DNA from: Epiperipatus broadwayi
Lineage: Eukaryota > Onychophora > Udeonychophora > Euonychophora > Peripatidae
Direction: 5' to 3'
Length of the DNA: 64,000 bases
Assembly: GCA_028023455.1 (NCBI GenBank)
Contig: JAQFVV010000181.1
Coordinates: 1,806,001 to 1,870,000, forward strand
The position numbers were made by a program, and so were the translations under genes. Of this stretch, positions 27,375 through 39,090 are shown piece after piece. The number at the start of each line of letters is the position of its first letter. The first letter of the stretch is position 1. Under the pieces are notes generated by a model, which was given only the letters and a program-made list of their open reading frames with translations, did not search any database and was not told the origin of the DNA.

Positions 27375-28419
27375 ACAGATAATATGTAATAAAATAAATT
27401 CTACATGGGTATGTAGATAAGTAACAACTATTACAGTAATAAATTTTGGTATAATACAACATTTATTACTTTGCTAATCCAGGTTTTTGATGCAGTGTAT
27501 CTTTGTCAAGGCACAACTAAAGTGAATATTAGCAAATACATTAGCATCACAAACTTTTGAGTATTACAATCTGGAAACCATATATAATTGAACATAAATA
27601 TTACTGCCAATTTAACACAAATTTTTTATCAATAATTATTTTGAAATTAGATCCATTAACTAGAACAGAATTTAAACATTCATCCCTTTTTAATTTCTCT
27701 GAATGTTTATTATAGTACTACTGAAATTTACAGAAAACTGTGAAATAAACAAATATTAGAAATGATAGTAACATTAGTTAAAATAATTTACACAGCACAA
27801 ATTTATTATTTAGAAAAAAAAATGAAATTAATGTATCAAGATTAAGCAACTACTTAAAAAGAAAGAATAACAAGTATCTCATTATTATTATTTTTTAATC
27901 TAAATCTTCAAAGTATTCACATAAACAGTATATATGTGAAAATATTTTAATATGTGAAAATTTCCCGTTTATAATTTTATTTAGAAAACTCTCTTAAATC
28001 ATATGGATCAAGACATATGTGAAAAGCAAGATGCATTTCTGACAAAATCTGCCTTAATCACTTAGTTAAGATCGTTGCTCATACATATTTTCATCATCAT
28101 AGTTTAAAATATATATACACATTTTTTTTAAAAAAATTTTTATCATCCTTCCTCATTTCAAAATTCACATTGCAATCATTCATGAGCATAAACTTTCAGA
28201 CCATACGATTATACTTTAAGTTAAACAATAAGTGAATTGTAGGGCATTGTATTACAAAGGAGTTTATGATTATCTCTACTTGCATTATATGAGTTTAATG
28301 GTTTAAATACAATATGTACATGTGAGTGAATGTTAAGATATTCACGTTTTTGTAAAAAAAAAAAAAAAATCTTTTTAAGATATATATAAAATGATCAATA
28401 ATCTTCAAGCTTATATATT
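25831..28419. other. A+T-rich non-coding stretch with (TA)n
   Basis: No gene is seen. The stretch contains a doubled GATACAATATATATA block at 26278-26309. An isolated ACCGTTACA immediately before a (TA)n run (27321-27329) looks like an LTR 3' terminus without an identifiable partner. Confidence 0.5.
27329..27371. repeat. (TA)n microsatellite
   Basis: About 21 uninterrupted TA units. The sequence just before it, ACCGTTACA, resembles the termini of elements that use ATAT targets. Confidence 0.9.
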
Positions 28420-30020
28420 GTACTGGGTCTTTGCTTTTTCTATATATTTTATTTGTATGTATATACGTACATACATAGGTATAGAATAACTGGTGATTAA
28501 AGGGTTTAACATATATATTTATGTTTCAATATTGGCATGACCAAATCATATCCTCTAGCAACTAATAATATATTCTGTTATTTAAAAGCCACAATTATAT
28601 TTCCTGACCATGCAAACCATGAGTACTAATATTTGGCCTTTTATTTGAATGAACAATAATTATTCTATAAACTACTGACAGCTTTTATTTCTTTTTATAG
28701 GCACAACACCAGTCATGTTTCACTGAACACACTGTCTGAAGTTCCTAATTCACATTTATTTATAAAATGTTCTTATTTTTAATTAGATTCTAGGCTAATT
28801 GTGTGTATTGACATTCATTCAAAGAGGTAATGAAAATTACAGATTGCTGATTTTTTTTAAAATAAAATTTAATTAACAAGCAACACAAATTGCAAAAATA
28901 CAAACTATTCATTTATACACTAATTTTAAATCTTACATATACATGTGACACCCAATTGTTAATGAATATAATTTTAAAAGCATGCTTTACATAAGACATA
29001 TAAATATTAAATGAGGATACAAATAAAGTTTGTGTATTATACACACATTATAATAACTAGGACTACAAATATAATTTAGCTTAATAAGAAAGTTCTTTGC
29101 ATAAATGCTCTTATTCAATTTATGAAGAGTTTAGTGTATTTGATTATGAATAGGATAAAGTTTGTCTTTAATCAAAAATACTTCTGAGATCTTGGTACAT
29201 GGCCATGGATTTGAAGATTTTAATACCTTTTCCATGAGGTCTGCCACGGCATAATTCCTTATTGTGTGGGTAAAGGTCTATAGTGTGATAAAAGCATGGC
29301 AGCAGATATCAAGACATTTTGGCAGCAGGATCAGAAGGTGGCACCGGTAAACATAACTTGTTCTTAGCAATGCATTTGGGCTTATACTACTGCAAAGATC
29401 TAAGTTTCCACATGATCACACATCTCTTAATTTCTCTATTTACAACACCTTTTAAAATAATTTACAAATTCAATGTATTAATTTTTCTGTTTTCAATTTA
29501 GTATACATCTCAAGCTGTATAATAAAAACTCTTCACAGCTGAATGAATTGGATACTTTACAAAAAAAAAAATTTTTAATTATATTTGAGGAACAATTTAG
29601 TTATTAGTTATATATTTTCTTTTTTATATATATAAGATTTAAAGTTATATTCCTCAGAATTACTTTTATTGTGTATAGACATTCCAACGGCCATCTTTAA
29701 TTAGAGCGAAGATTTTTTTCTTAAGATATAATACTTTCCTTCTTTCTCTAATTAAAAGTAATTAGATCGAATATCTATTTTAATTACATAAGTACATTTT
29801 TTTATTTTCTGGGTGGTCACATATAGATTTCATTACTAATAGCTAAAATACAAATAGATTTCATTACTAATAGCTAAAATACAATTATTATAAATATTAA
29901 ACCATTAAGCATCACATGATCACTATCTTATACTAGCACATAATTGTATGGAGAGTTTTGCTTTGTTTATTATAAATATTGTTATTTATTTCAGCAATCT
30001 CCTCTCTCTCACTGAATATT
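28420..30020. repeat. Duplicated segment, copy A (uninterrupted)
   Basis: This 1.6 kb stretch aligns by eye, at perhaps 80-85%, along its whole length with 32110-38800 once two inserted elements are removed from the latter. Landmarks shared in order are GGGTCTTTGCTTTTT (C for T in copy B), CAATATTGGCATGA, AGCAACTAATAA, CACACTGTCTGAAGTTCC (CCA for CTG in B), AAATTAAATGAGGATACAAA-type text, AAAACTCTTCACA and AAAAGTAATTAGATCGAATAT. Copy A lacks both insertions and so preserves their empty target sites near 29040 and 29669. The segment may be a long interspersed repeat or a local segmental duplication; I do not recognise a coding family in it. Confidence 0.75.
29823..29883. repeat. Two-copy tandem duplication, 32 bp
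   Basis: The unit ATAGATTTCATTACTAATAG followed by CTAAAATACAA occurs twice in succession without changes. It lies inside copy A of the duplicated segment and is absent from copy B. Confidence 0.85.
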
Positions 30021-31120
30021 ATTAACACATGTTATACCATGTTAATGATAGAATACTCCAATGGGAAGAAGAATCAAAATTGGAATAACCTGGTCGATTT
30101 TATTCTTAAACAAGTTACGGTAAAGTTTTACTAACAAATTACTTTATATTTTATTCTAATCATGCTCGCCATAGCTCTACAATCTTACAAACTGGGAAAT
30201 CGTTAAACTAGTCTGGTGATATTTTCCCTTAAAACTATCTAGCCTTATTCATGGTAATTTTCATCACAATATACTACAAATCTATGAGTGCTGTTTCTAA
30301 ACCTGGAATGGCTACAAGAAGTTAATATTCAAAAGTATCTTACACATCAACACTGGGAATTCAATCTCAAATTAAGTACTAGTATGCATCTTACAACCCA
30401 GAAAGTATTATATTATACAGCCTTGCTCATTTAACCTTTGAATCTTATAGGCCTGTGGTACGTGGCACAACTCTGTCCATGGTAATTACCATACATATTT
30501 TATAAGAGACCTGCTACTTTGAGATTTAGGGGCCCATATTTAGGAAGTTCAAATTTTCAAATTTGGGTATGTGCAATGGTGAGACATATATAACCCCAGA
30601 TATATCATAAACGAACTGCCCTATAATACTGAGAATACACTACAACACTTTACATTATCAACTAAAAAAATCTCTTCTAATAAATTTGTCCAAATTGAGG
30701 TATTTAATTTTGGTACAGTAATCATTCTGGGGTTTTTCCTTTTTTTTTTTAGCAATATGTTCACTATAATTGTAACAGAAAAAAAAATTTTTTTTTCATT
30801 TGACAGATCAATGGTCATTAGAGAATAGACCATCCTTTACCACTTAAATTTTAATTTTTACCCCTTTCCAGATATTTACTCCCCAATGGAAAGTTTATTT
30901 GGGGTGACCTGAGAAATATCTGATTCCTTGCCCCTTGGAATTGATCTTTTATATCATATTTAGTTCTAATTCGAAATTTATTTTTCCCCTTGAGCCCTTA
31001 CAGTATGAATTATTTTTCATTTTACGATGTATTTTTTTATTTTTAAACTTCCTGTAGCAAATTTATTTTGTAAGTAAATCATTTTCATAACTTTCCTATC
31101 ATTACTATAATTTTCTATAA
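30021..31120. other. Non-coding spacer between the duplicated segments, part 1
   Basis: No confident gene. The minus-strand ORF at 30833-30621 (70 codons) may continue the gag/ORF1-like relic upstream of it on that strand, but it has no motif I recognise. A GC-richer patch at about 30440-30500 is unexplained. Confidence 0.4.
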
Positions 31121-31123
31121 CTA

Positions 31124-31660
31124 CTAGGTTTGCACTTGCACTTGTAAAGGATTCCCTCCATTCTTCCTTATCACTATTTTTTTTAATGATGTTCCATTCA
31201 TAGGTTTCCGTGCTGTTTTTTTTCCACTTAAATATTCATATACAACATAAACATCATTATCATTTTCATCATCAATTAATGTCTTGATGACCCTGCTACA
31301 CTCATTTATTATGCACCTATTTTCTTCTATACTATCTAGATACACTTCATCTGCTTTATTAATTAGTACACTTCCTAATTTCTCTTGTTCATTAATGTCA
31401 CTTTCTTTAACTTTCTCAATTTCATTATCAAGGCTAACTGACCCTTTAACAAACGAACCTTTGAGCCACTTTTTTCACCCTTTTTTCTTTTCTTTCTTCA
31501 CAATCCTCTTAACCTTTTTTATACCTCTAATGGCTTCCCTATTTTCCTCCATTATTCCATTCATTTTATCTAGTATTTCTTCCCTAAATTCCCTCAGGGT
31601 TTTCCTAATTGTTTCAGAATCTAAAGGAACCACATCCTCCTTTGTTCACATCTTGCTGAC
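31124..31660 (-). pseudogene. Coiled-coil gag/ORF1-like fragment, frameshifted
   Basis: Read on the minus strand, about 56 codons starting near TKEDVVPLDSETIRK and continuing REFREEILDKMNGIMEE form a heptad-like, highly charged helix ending in a Lys-rich stretch and a stop. After a frame change a second block (GSFVKGSVSLDNEIEKVKES, then the 73-codon ORF down to 31124) continues with acidic sequence. Such charged coiled coils are typical of gag or LINE ORF1 proteins, but no zinc knuckle or RRM was seen, so the family is unknown. The long plus-strand ORF at 31284-31673 is its antisense shadow. Confidence 0.35.
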
Positions 31661-32731
31661 TTCTGTTATATAATCTATAATTATTTTATTATATTTACTT
31701 CATATATATATTTCTTTTTTTTTTCAACTTCTATTAATGAATACATCGTTTTATTTTAAAACAAATTTAATGCTTAATACTTAATAATACATTTTCTGAC
31801 CTCCCCCCCTTCCCCCTACTGCTTCATTTGCTCTTTGATCATTTGATTGCACCATTTATCTGTCCATATCTACCCCTCTCTATCTTCTTTTTCCAGATCC
31901 CCATTTACTTATTTCTGTACAGGTAGAAAGTTTCGAGAGAAAAAATTGATTGAAAAAAATATTATTCAAAAAAAAATATCTTTTTTTTTTTATTTATAAA
32001 CAATTATCTACCTACAAACTATGAGTTTCTTTCTGCTCATGCTGATCTATACGTTTTTTTCTTTTCAGTTTATGGGGTATTTTTTACAGCATCACTTTGG
32101 GTCACCATTAATACCGGGCCTTTGCTTTTTTTATATATTACCTGTATGTATATATGAACGTACATATAGAAAACCTGATGACTAAAGTGATTTTAACATA
32201 TTTGTGGTTCAATATTGGCATGATCAAATCATATCTTCTAGCAACTAATAACATAATTCACTACAAAGGACACAATTGTGTTTCTTGGTCATCCAAATCC
32301 CAAGTGCTAATATTTTGCCTTTAATTTGAATTAGAAATAATTATTCTACAAACTTCTGACAACTTTTATTTCTTTTTATAAACACCAGCATCAGTAATGG
32401 TTCATTGAACACACCATCTGAAGTTCCTAACTCACATTTACTTATAAAATGTTTCTTATTTTTAATTAGATTCTAATCTAATTGTGTGTATAGACATTCA
32501 TTCAATGAGGTAATGAAAAATACAGAGATTGCTGATTTATATTTTAAAAATAAAATTTAATTTACAAACAACTCAAATTGCAAAAATACAAACTATTCCT
32601 TTATACTTAATTTTAAAATCTTACTAACATATATATGCAACACCCAATGGTTAATTAATGAATATAATTTTAAAAGCATGTTTTACATAAGACATATAAA
32701 TATTAAATGAGGATACAAATAAAGTTCATAT

Positions 32732-34113
32732 TGTACCGTTTATTTATATGGTACAAATATGTTGGCATTTGGTAAAAGCTAAAAAAATAATAAAAGTAAA
32801 TTTAGATTTTTTTTTTGAGTATAATTTTTTTTTTTTTAAAAAAAAAAAAAACGTACAGTGAAAGTTAAATTGTTCTTTCGTATTTTTTTTATGTAATTAG
32901 AAATAAAAGTAGAATCGGAGAGAACAAAAGAATTCCAAAAGTAAAAAGATAAGCTAAAAGAAAAATATTTTAGCTAATTAAAGATGGCTGAAGGATTTGC
33001 TAAAAAAAGAGAACTTTGTAACGTAAATTTTATAAGGAATTACAATATTATCAACGTATATTTTGACAAACAAAAGATATGTGCAGAAGTCTGAAAACTG
33101 GACCTCTAGTATAAAAAGGAGGGATTCAGTTTGGTCAATGTCTTGTTTCATCGGTTTCTCTATAGTTGGTCCTGGATAATAAAAAATATATATATCCAGG
33201 ATCACTCTACATGGAAATAATTCTGCATGTCGGAGAGAACTGGAGCTTCTATGGACATCGTGCCTGAAGATGGACATCAGAAAAACCTTCGTGACCGACT
33301 AGGAGAATAGACCACAAGATCAAACTAATAACCAATGGCCGAGCTCATTCTAACAAAAAAAACTATGCATGGTAAGCTACAACTTTTTCGCTAAACTTAC
33401 CGGTAAGCTATGACTTTATTATTCCCGATTGTGACTAAATTGTCGACAAATCTTTCTAAAAAAAATAAACTTAAAATAGGATCCCGATATAGACTTTCAT
33501 GTTATTGCTCAAGAGACTCTTGTTTACCCCAGAACTTTTTAATTAATCATTTAACTGTTATTTTTTTTTATTAATGTTTCACGTCTGGATTAGTGTGTGT
33601 TCTCTCCAATTTATTTAATTAATAATTTCCTTTAAACAGATTTTAATCTGTTAGAATAAAAATATTTCTAATAGCAATTTTCATTTGTATGTTATTAATA
33701 ATATTTATTAGTGTTTATTATTAAATTTATTATTAGTTTAGTAAGATTTAAAAACGTAATTTACCTTTGCCAATATGTTATGAATAACTTCCAGAAAAAA
33801 TAATATATTTAAAAAATAATTTTCGTTACGGTAAAATCTAATACCGATTCTTTAAAAGCATTTTTTCTTTTTAATTTGCGAGACGTGCTGGCGACAGATT
33901 TTAGCGGATTCTTATGAATCCTGGCGCCCAGATCAAATAAATTAAAAGCTGATTTCGTCAATAGCACAATTTGTAACAATTACTAGGCCAAGTTGATCAG
34001 GAAACATAGTTATGGTTTTAGAAATAGAAATACAACTTTCTTCTTTTTGACATAACTTGATCAACTCGCGCATTTTATAATGCGAATAGAGGCCTAGTAA
34101 GATGGAAAACGTT
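32732..34113 (+). repeat. 5' LTR of the non-autonomous element
   Basis: It begins TGTACCG and ends GAAAACGTT. It contains poly(T)/poly(A) runs near 32811-32851, a TATA box at 33110 and a CG-containing downstream region. A minus-strand ORF of 99 codons (33277-32978) is shared in shorter form by the 3' LTR; it has no recognised domain and is probably not a gene. Confidence 0.75.
33110..33118 (+). promoter_or_regulatory. TATA box of the 5' LTR
   Basis: TATAAAAAGG occurs about 375 bp into the LTR and is followed by a TCAGTTTGG initiator-like sequence about 20 bases downstream. The same arrangement occurs in the 3' LTR at 35235. Confidence 0.5.
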
Positions 34114-34854
34114 ATAATGGCTACCCAACTCGGGCTTCGTTACAAAAAAACCACAACCTGAGATAAGTTGTAATGATAAAGAACGTTACAACGATGACCC
34201 AAAAAAAACTCATAGCCGAAAAATAAATAGTAGTTTTTTTTTTAAAAAAAATTATAGAAACTAACTAACTAATTAAACCCTGATTATTAAAATATAAAAA
34301 AAAATATTTTTTTAATATGACTTTCAGAAAGAAAAAATATATGTATATTTTTTTGATATGTCTAAAAAAAAAAACACGATCGTGGCTGATGTAGACGTAA
34401 GTCACAAGTATTTGACCGGGTAGGCGGTTACTGAATAGGGGGAAAAGGATAGCCCCGAGTTCTAGTACGCAGTATATAACATAAGACCGTCTTTAAATGC
34501 TCATCAGTCTATTCCTAGCAGAGATCCTGATAAATGGGAAGGACGGACCAGGTTACCACGAGCCTGTAAGACTCAAAACGATGAGCAACGCTCATTTGTG
34601 CTTATAACTTGGGCTTCTTATCATTACTATTACACTTAAGCGGAAAGGACACAGATGAATGTGGAAATATTTTGCATTCCCGCCATGTTAGACCTAAAAG
34701 TGGGCGTTAAAGCCGAACATCGCTTGTGAATGAATCTACGAAATATATCAGCATGCTAATACAAAAAAAAAAAAAACACGAATATGGACTTAAAGCTTAA
34801 GAATAAAATTAGTTTAAACCCCTATTTTATTCTCATCTCCTGGCCCCGGTGGTA
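34114..34854. other. Interior of the non-autonomous LTR element
   Basis: No ORF of note. The interior contains poly(A/T) tracts and a GC-richer block at about 34370-34750. No obvious polypurine tract precedes the 3' LTR; the preceding sequence is CTCCTGGCCCCGGTGGTA. Confidence 0.6.
34118..34134 (+). other. Primer-binding-site-like sequence
   Basis: TGGCTACCCAACTCGGG lies four bases after the end of the 5' LTR, where a tRNA primer-binding site should be. It starts with the TGG complementary to a tRNA CCA end and resembles a Lys-tRNA-type site with one extra base. The cognate tRNA is not certain. Confidence 0.45.
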
Positions 34855-36238
34855 TGTACCGTTTATTTATATATGGTACAAATATATTGGCATTTGGTAA
34901 AAGCTAAAAAAATAATAAAAGTAAATTTAGATTTTTTTTTTAGTATAATTTATTTTTTTTAAAAAAAAAAAAAAAACATAAACTGAAAGTTAAATTGTTC
35001 TTTCGTATTTTTTTTATGTAATTAGAAATAAAAGTAGAATTGGAGAGAACAAAAGAATTCCAAAAGTAAAAAGATAAGCTAAAAGAAAAATACTTTAGCT
35101 AATTAAAGATGGCCGAAGGATTTGCTAAAAAAAGAGAACTTTGTAACTTAAATTTTATAAGGAATTACAATATTATCAATGTATATTTTGACAAACAAAA
35201 GATATGCGCAGAAGTCTGAAAACTGGACCTCTAGTATAAAAAGGAGGGGTTCAGTTTGGTCAACGTCTTGTTTCGTCAGTTTCTTTATAGTTGGTCCTGG
35301 ATAATAAAAAGAATATATATCCAGGATCGTCCTACATGGAAATAATTCTGCATGTCGGAGTGAACCGGAGCTTCTGCGGACATCGTGCCTGAAGATGGAC
35401 ATCAGAAAAGCCTTCGTGACCGACTAGGAGAATAGACCACAAGATCAAACTAATAACCAATGGCCGAGCTCATTCTAACAAAAAAAACTATGCATGGTAA
35501 GCTACAACTTTTTCGCTAAACTTACCGGTAAGCTATGACTTTATTATTCCCGATTGTGACTAAATTGTCGACAAATCTTTCTAAAAAAAAAAAACTTAAA
35601 ATAGGATCCCGATATAGACTTTCATGTTATTGCTCAAGAGACTCTTGTTTACCCCAGAACTTTTTAATTAATCATTTAACTGTTATTTTTTTTTATTAAT
35701 GTTTCACGTCTGGATTAGTGTGTGTTCTCTCCAATTTATTTAATTAATAATTTCCTTTAAACAGATTTTAATCTGTTAGAATAAAAATATTTCTAATAGC
35801 AATTTTCATTTGTACGTTATTAATAATATTTATTAGTGTTTATTATTAAATTTATTATTAGTTTAGTAAGATTTAAAAACGTAATTTACCTTTGCCAATA
35901 TGTTATTAATAACTTCCAGAAAAAATAATATATTTAAAAAATAATTTTCGTTACGGTAAAATCTAATACCGATTCTTTAAAAGCATTTTTTCTTTTTAAT
36001 TTGGGAGACGTGCTGGCAACAGATTTTAGCAGATTCTTATGAATCCTGGCGTCCAGATCAAATAAATTAAAAGCTGATTTCGTCAATAGCACAATTTGTA
36101 ACAATTACTAGGCCGAGTTGATCAGGAAACATAGTTATGTTTTTAGAAATAGAAATACAACTTTCTTCTTTTTGACATAACTTGATCAACTCGCGCATTT
36201 TATAATGCGTATAGAGGCCTAGTAAGACGGAAAACATT
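34855..36238 (+). repeat. 3' LTR of the non-autonomous element
   Basis: It is nearly identical to 32732-34113. Differences are concentrated in the first 550 bp and the last 250 bp, while the central ~450 bp has almost none. A TATA box lies at 35235. The minus ORF 35402-35148 corresponds to the one in the 5' LTR. Confidence 0.75.
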
Positions 36239-37295
36239 ATATTATACACACATTATGATAATTAGGACAGTAAATATAATTTAGTTTTAATAAGAAAATT
36301 CTCTGTATAAAAGCTCTTATTGAATTTATGACGATTTTATTTATGTTTGATTATGAATAGGAAAAAGTAGAAGTTCTTTTTTTTTTAATCAAAATAATTT
36401 TGAGACTTTTACCACAGCCATGGATTAGAAGATTTTAATATGGATCTACGATGTGATATAGGCACAGCAAAGGACATCAAGGCAACATTTTGGAAGCAGG
36501 ATCAGAAGATGGCACCAGTGAATATAGCTGTTTCTTAGCCACACTTTTGAACTTTTACTACTGCAAAGGTAAGTTTCCACGTGGTCGCACATCTCTTAAT
36601 TTCTCCTCTATTTACAACACTGCTGTTCTTCTTGTAGAAAAATAATAATAATGTTTTCTAAGTCACATTTTAGACCCCTCTTTTATCCCTGCATATGTAC
36701 TGCTCACACCTTTTTCGTCTTTCTTCTGGGAATTTAATCCCTCACACTTTGTTATTTTCAATTACTCTATTTTAAACTTTTTATAAAGTCAACATAGTGA
36801 TCTTTCTGTTTTAATTTAGCACACATTTCGAGTTGTGTAATAAAAACTCTTCACACCGGAACAAACTGCGTATCTCACGAAAAAGAAAGGTAAAATTATG
36901 TTTGAGAAATAATTTAGTTATATATTTCCTTTTTTATGTATAAATTTAAAGTTACATTCCTCACAATTAGTTTTATTGTATATATCAGTGGTCTTTAACC
37001 TTTTCACACCTGCAGACTGGCAAAAATAGGAATAAGATTTCGCGGCCCGACAGGAGTTTACAGATAAATTTTCTTAAAGATGTAACCTGCTTAGCTTTGT
37101 TAGATAAGCATAATTGTTATAACTGACCAAAACAGCATACTAGTTATTGTGTATTGTAATGGTGTGGCTTACCTTCACATGTTGAACACTCTTTCTCGAG
37201 TTGCGCAGTCATACTGCTACAGAAAACAGTACAATAACAATCATTCTCATTAATGTGCTTGCACTTTATGTTTATTATTTCATTGTTAAAACAGT

Positions 37296-38046
37296 CAAAA
37301 GTTTTGATCTCATTTTATTTATTTATTTATTTATTTTTTTTTGGGGGGGGGAGGGGTTGAGAAATATCTTGTCATCACTGAGACAAAAGATAGACACCAA
37401 AGTTATTTTTTGTTTGTTTTTATTTTTAAAAAAAGGTAACAGAAATTGGTTTTAAAAATAAAAGTTTTAATATTTTAGCGATATACAAATAAAGCCAAAA
37501 AAAAAATATCGCCTTATAGGCCAAAAAAAAGTGGGCATATTTTTAAACAAAAAAAAGAAAACGAAACTTGAATAAGTCAAAAGTTTTGATCTTACTTTAT
37601 TTTGGGGTGGTGCGGGTGTATTCAAAAATACTTTGTAAAAGTTAGAGACAGGATTTTTTGATTTTTATTTTTAAAAAAAGGTAATCCAAAAAAGATCTTA
37701 TTTTAATTTTTTTTGGGGGAGTGGGTTGAAAAATACTTTGTCTTCACTGAATCAACAGTTATTTTTGTTTTGTTTTTATTTTTAAAAAAGGTAATAAAAA
37801 TTGGTTTTAAAAATAACTTTTAGTATATCAGTGGTTGTATACAAAGAAAGGCAAAAAAGATATCGCCTTATAGGCTAAAAAAAAAAAAAGTGGCCATATT
37901 TTTAAAGAAAAAAAAAACTGAAACTTGAAAAAGTCAAAAGTTTTGATCTTACTTTATTTTGGGGTGCTGGTGGTGTATTGAGAAATACTTTGTAAAAGTT
38001 AGAGACAGAACTTATTATTTGGTTTTTATTTTTAAAAAAAGGTAAT
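37296..38046. repeat. Tandem repeats inside the hAT element
   Basis: The motif CAAAAGTTTTGATCT starts three times (37296, 37578, 37935). Between the starts the blocks TTTTATTTTTAAAAAAAGGT, AATATCGCCTTATAGG and TACTTTGTAAAAGTTAGAGA recur. Two subunit types, one with CTTCACTGA and one with GTAAAAGTTAG, seem to alternate. The strand switches between G-rich runs (for example GGGGGGGGAGGGG at 37345) and A-rich runs. Confidence 0.7.
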
Positions 38047-38104
38047 AAAAATTGATTTCAAAAATAAAGTTAAATCCAAAAAAATATCGCCGTATAGCCA
38101 AAAA

Positions 38105-38176
38105 AGCCGAGAGGTCATCGCACCTGCCTTGCAAGCAAGTAGTTGGTTACAGACAGGTGTGGGTTCGTTACCGATG
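38105..38176 (+). pseudogene. Class II tRNA-like (Leu/Ser-type) sequence inside the hAT
   Basis: GCCGAGAGGTCATCGCACC closely resembles the D-arm/box A of Leu/Ser tRNAs. CTGCCTTGCAAGCAAG can form an anticodon arm. A long variable region follows, and GTGTGGGTTCGTTACC is a degraded T-arm. The acceptor stem is missing, so it is a captured tRNA fragment or SINE head. Confidence 0.5.
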
Positions 38177-39090
38177 CTATGACATATGAAAAAAAAATGA
38201 AATATTAAAAAAGAGTAGAAAAAATTTAAGAGATCAAAAAAAGTCACGTTACCTTTTATTGCTTTAACAGGGCGGACAAGTGGCTGTGATTGGCTATCAA
38301 AAGACAACTGGAGTTTGTATAATAAAAAACATTTTCTACCCCCCCCCCATAAGCATCTGTGATAAATAGAAAAACAAATTAATTTATGTATGATTGATTA
38401 GATTTTGTTTTTGTTCTGTTTCTCTTTTTTTTAATCGGGTAAAAATGCGATGAAAAAATAAATAAAAATTGTTTATATTAATTAAAAGTTTAAAATCTTA
38501 TTATTTTGTTATTACAAACTTTCTTCCCAGTCTAGTGCGCGGACCTGCAGAAAACTTCTGTGGCCCTGTGCCGGTCCGCGGCCCGGTGATTGATGACCAC
38601 TGGTATATAGACATTCCGATTGGCCATTTTTATTTAGAATGAAGACTTTTTTTCTTAATATATAACACTTTTTTTCTTTCTCTAATTAAAAGTAATTAGA
38701 TCGAATATCAATTTTAATTACAGAAGTACATTAATTCTTTTCTTGGTGGTATTATTAAAAATATTATTTATTTCAACAATCTCCCCTCCCTCGCTGAATA
38801 CCCTTGGATTCCTCTTGGAGGCCTTAAAGGAACTGGGCAAGGCAAATTCCTAATGTCCACTCCATACGTTCTGGTTGTTGCAGCTGTTATTACTATGTGA
38901 TTATTCATATAGTATATGAACATGGATGGAGTGCTCACCAACATGCATTAGCCAGCACAGTGAGTTTATTGGCTTTTTACCTCTGAGTTTAAGATCAAAA
39001 AATACCATGGTCTTTCTTCTCAGTTGCCTGATAATGCAGAATCAATGTATGTGTAAATGATAAATATTTTTCCAACAGATATATACAATC

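Larger units (their letters stand above)
32732..36238 (+). mobile_element. Non-autonomous LTR retroelement with ATAT target duplication
   Basis: Two direct repeats of about 1.38 kb flank a 741 bp interior that has no gag or pol. The element starts TGTACCGTTTATTT and the terminal repeat ends GAAAAC(A/G)TT. ATAT is found on both sides (32728-32731 and 36239-36242), and the paralogous copy A near 29040 gives the empty site. The repeats differ at a few percent of positions by eye, mostly transitions. Orientation is set by a TATA box near the first third of each repeat and a primer-binding-site-like sequence just inside the first repeat. It is a TRIM/LARD-like passenger that must have used proteins from another element, probably Ty3/gypsy type (inference from the ATAT target). 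Confidence 0.75.
36986..38602. mobile_element. Non-autonomous hAT transposon
   Basis: The left end is CAGTGGTCTTTAACC and the right end, reverse complemented, is CAGTGGTCATCAATCACC. Both are followed by GCGGCCCG/GGGCCGCGG-type subterminal motifs and CTGCAG, characteristic of a widespread animal hAT group. The flanking 8-mers GTATATAT and GTATATAG form the 8-bp target-site duplication. Copy A at 29669 shows the unoccupied site (GTGTATAG). There is no transposase ORF. The interior consists of A/T- and G-rich tandem repeats plus a tRNA-like segment. Confidence 0.85.
32110..38800. repeat. Duplicated segment, copy B (split by two insertions)
   Basis: The pieces 32110-32731, 36239-36985 and 38603-38800 match copy A (28420-30020) in order. 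The interruptions are the LTR element 32732-36238 and the hAT element 36986-38602. The alignment ends at about 38800, exactly where the RTE LINE begins, so that insertion probably truncated the copy. Relative order: duplication first, then the three insertions. Confidence 0.75.

Noticed and set aside
31284-31673. 129-codon plus-strand ORF rich in Ser/Leu/Phe
   Set aside because: Composition typical of the antisense of a charged Lys/Glu-rich coiled coil, which is what the minus strand encodes.
32978-33277. 99-codon minus-strand ORF repeated at 35148-35402
   Set aside because: It is repeated only because the two LTRs are copies; the second copy is shorter, no motif is recognised, and it runs against the inferred LTR orientation.
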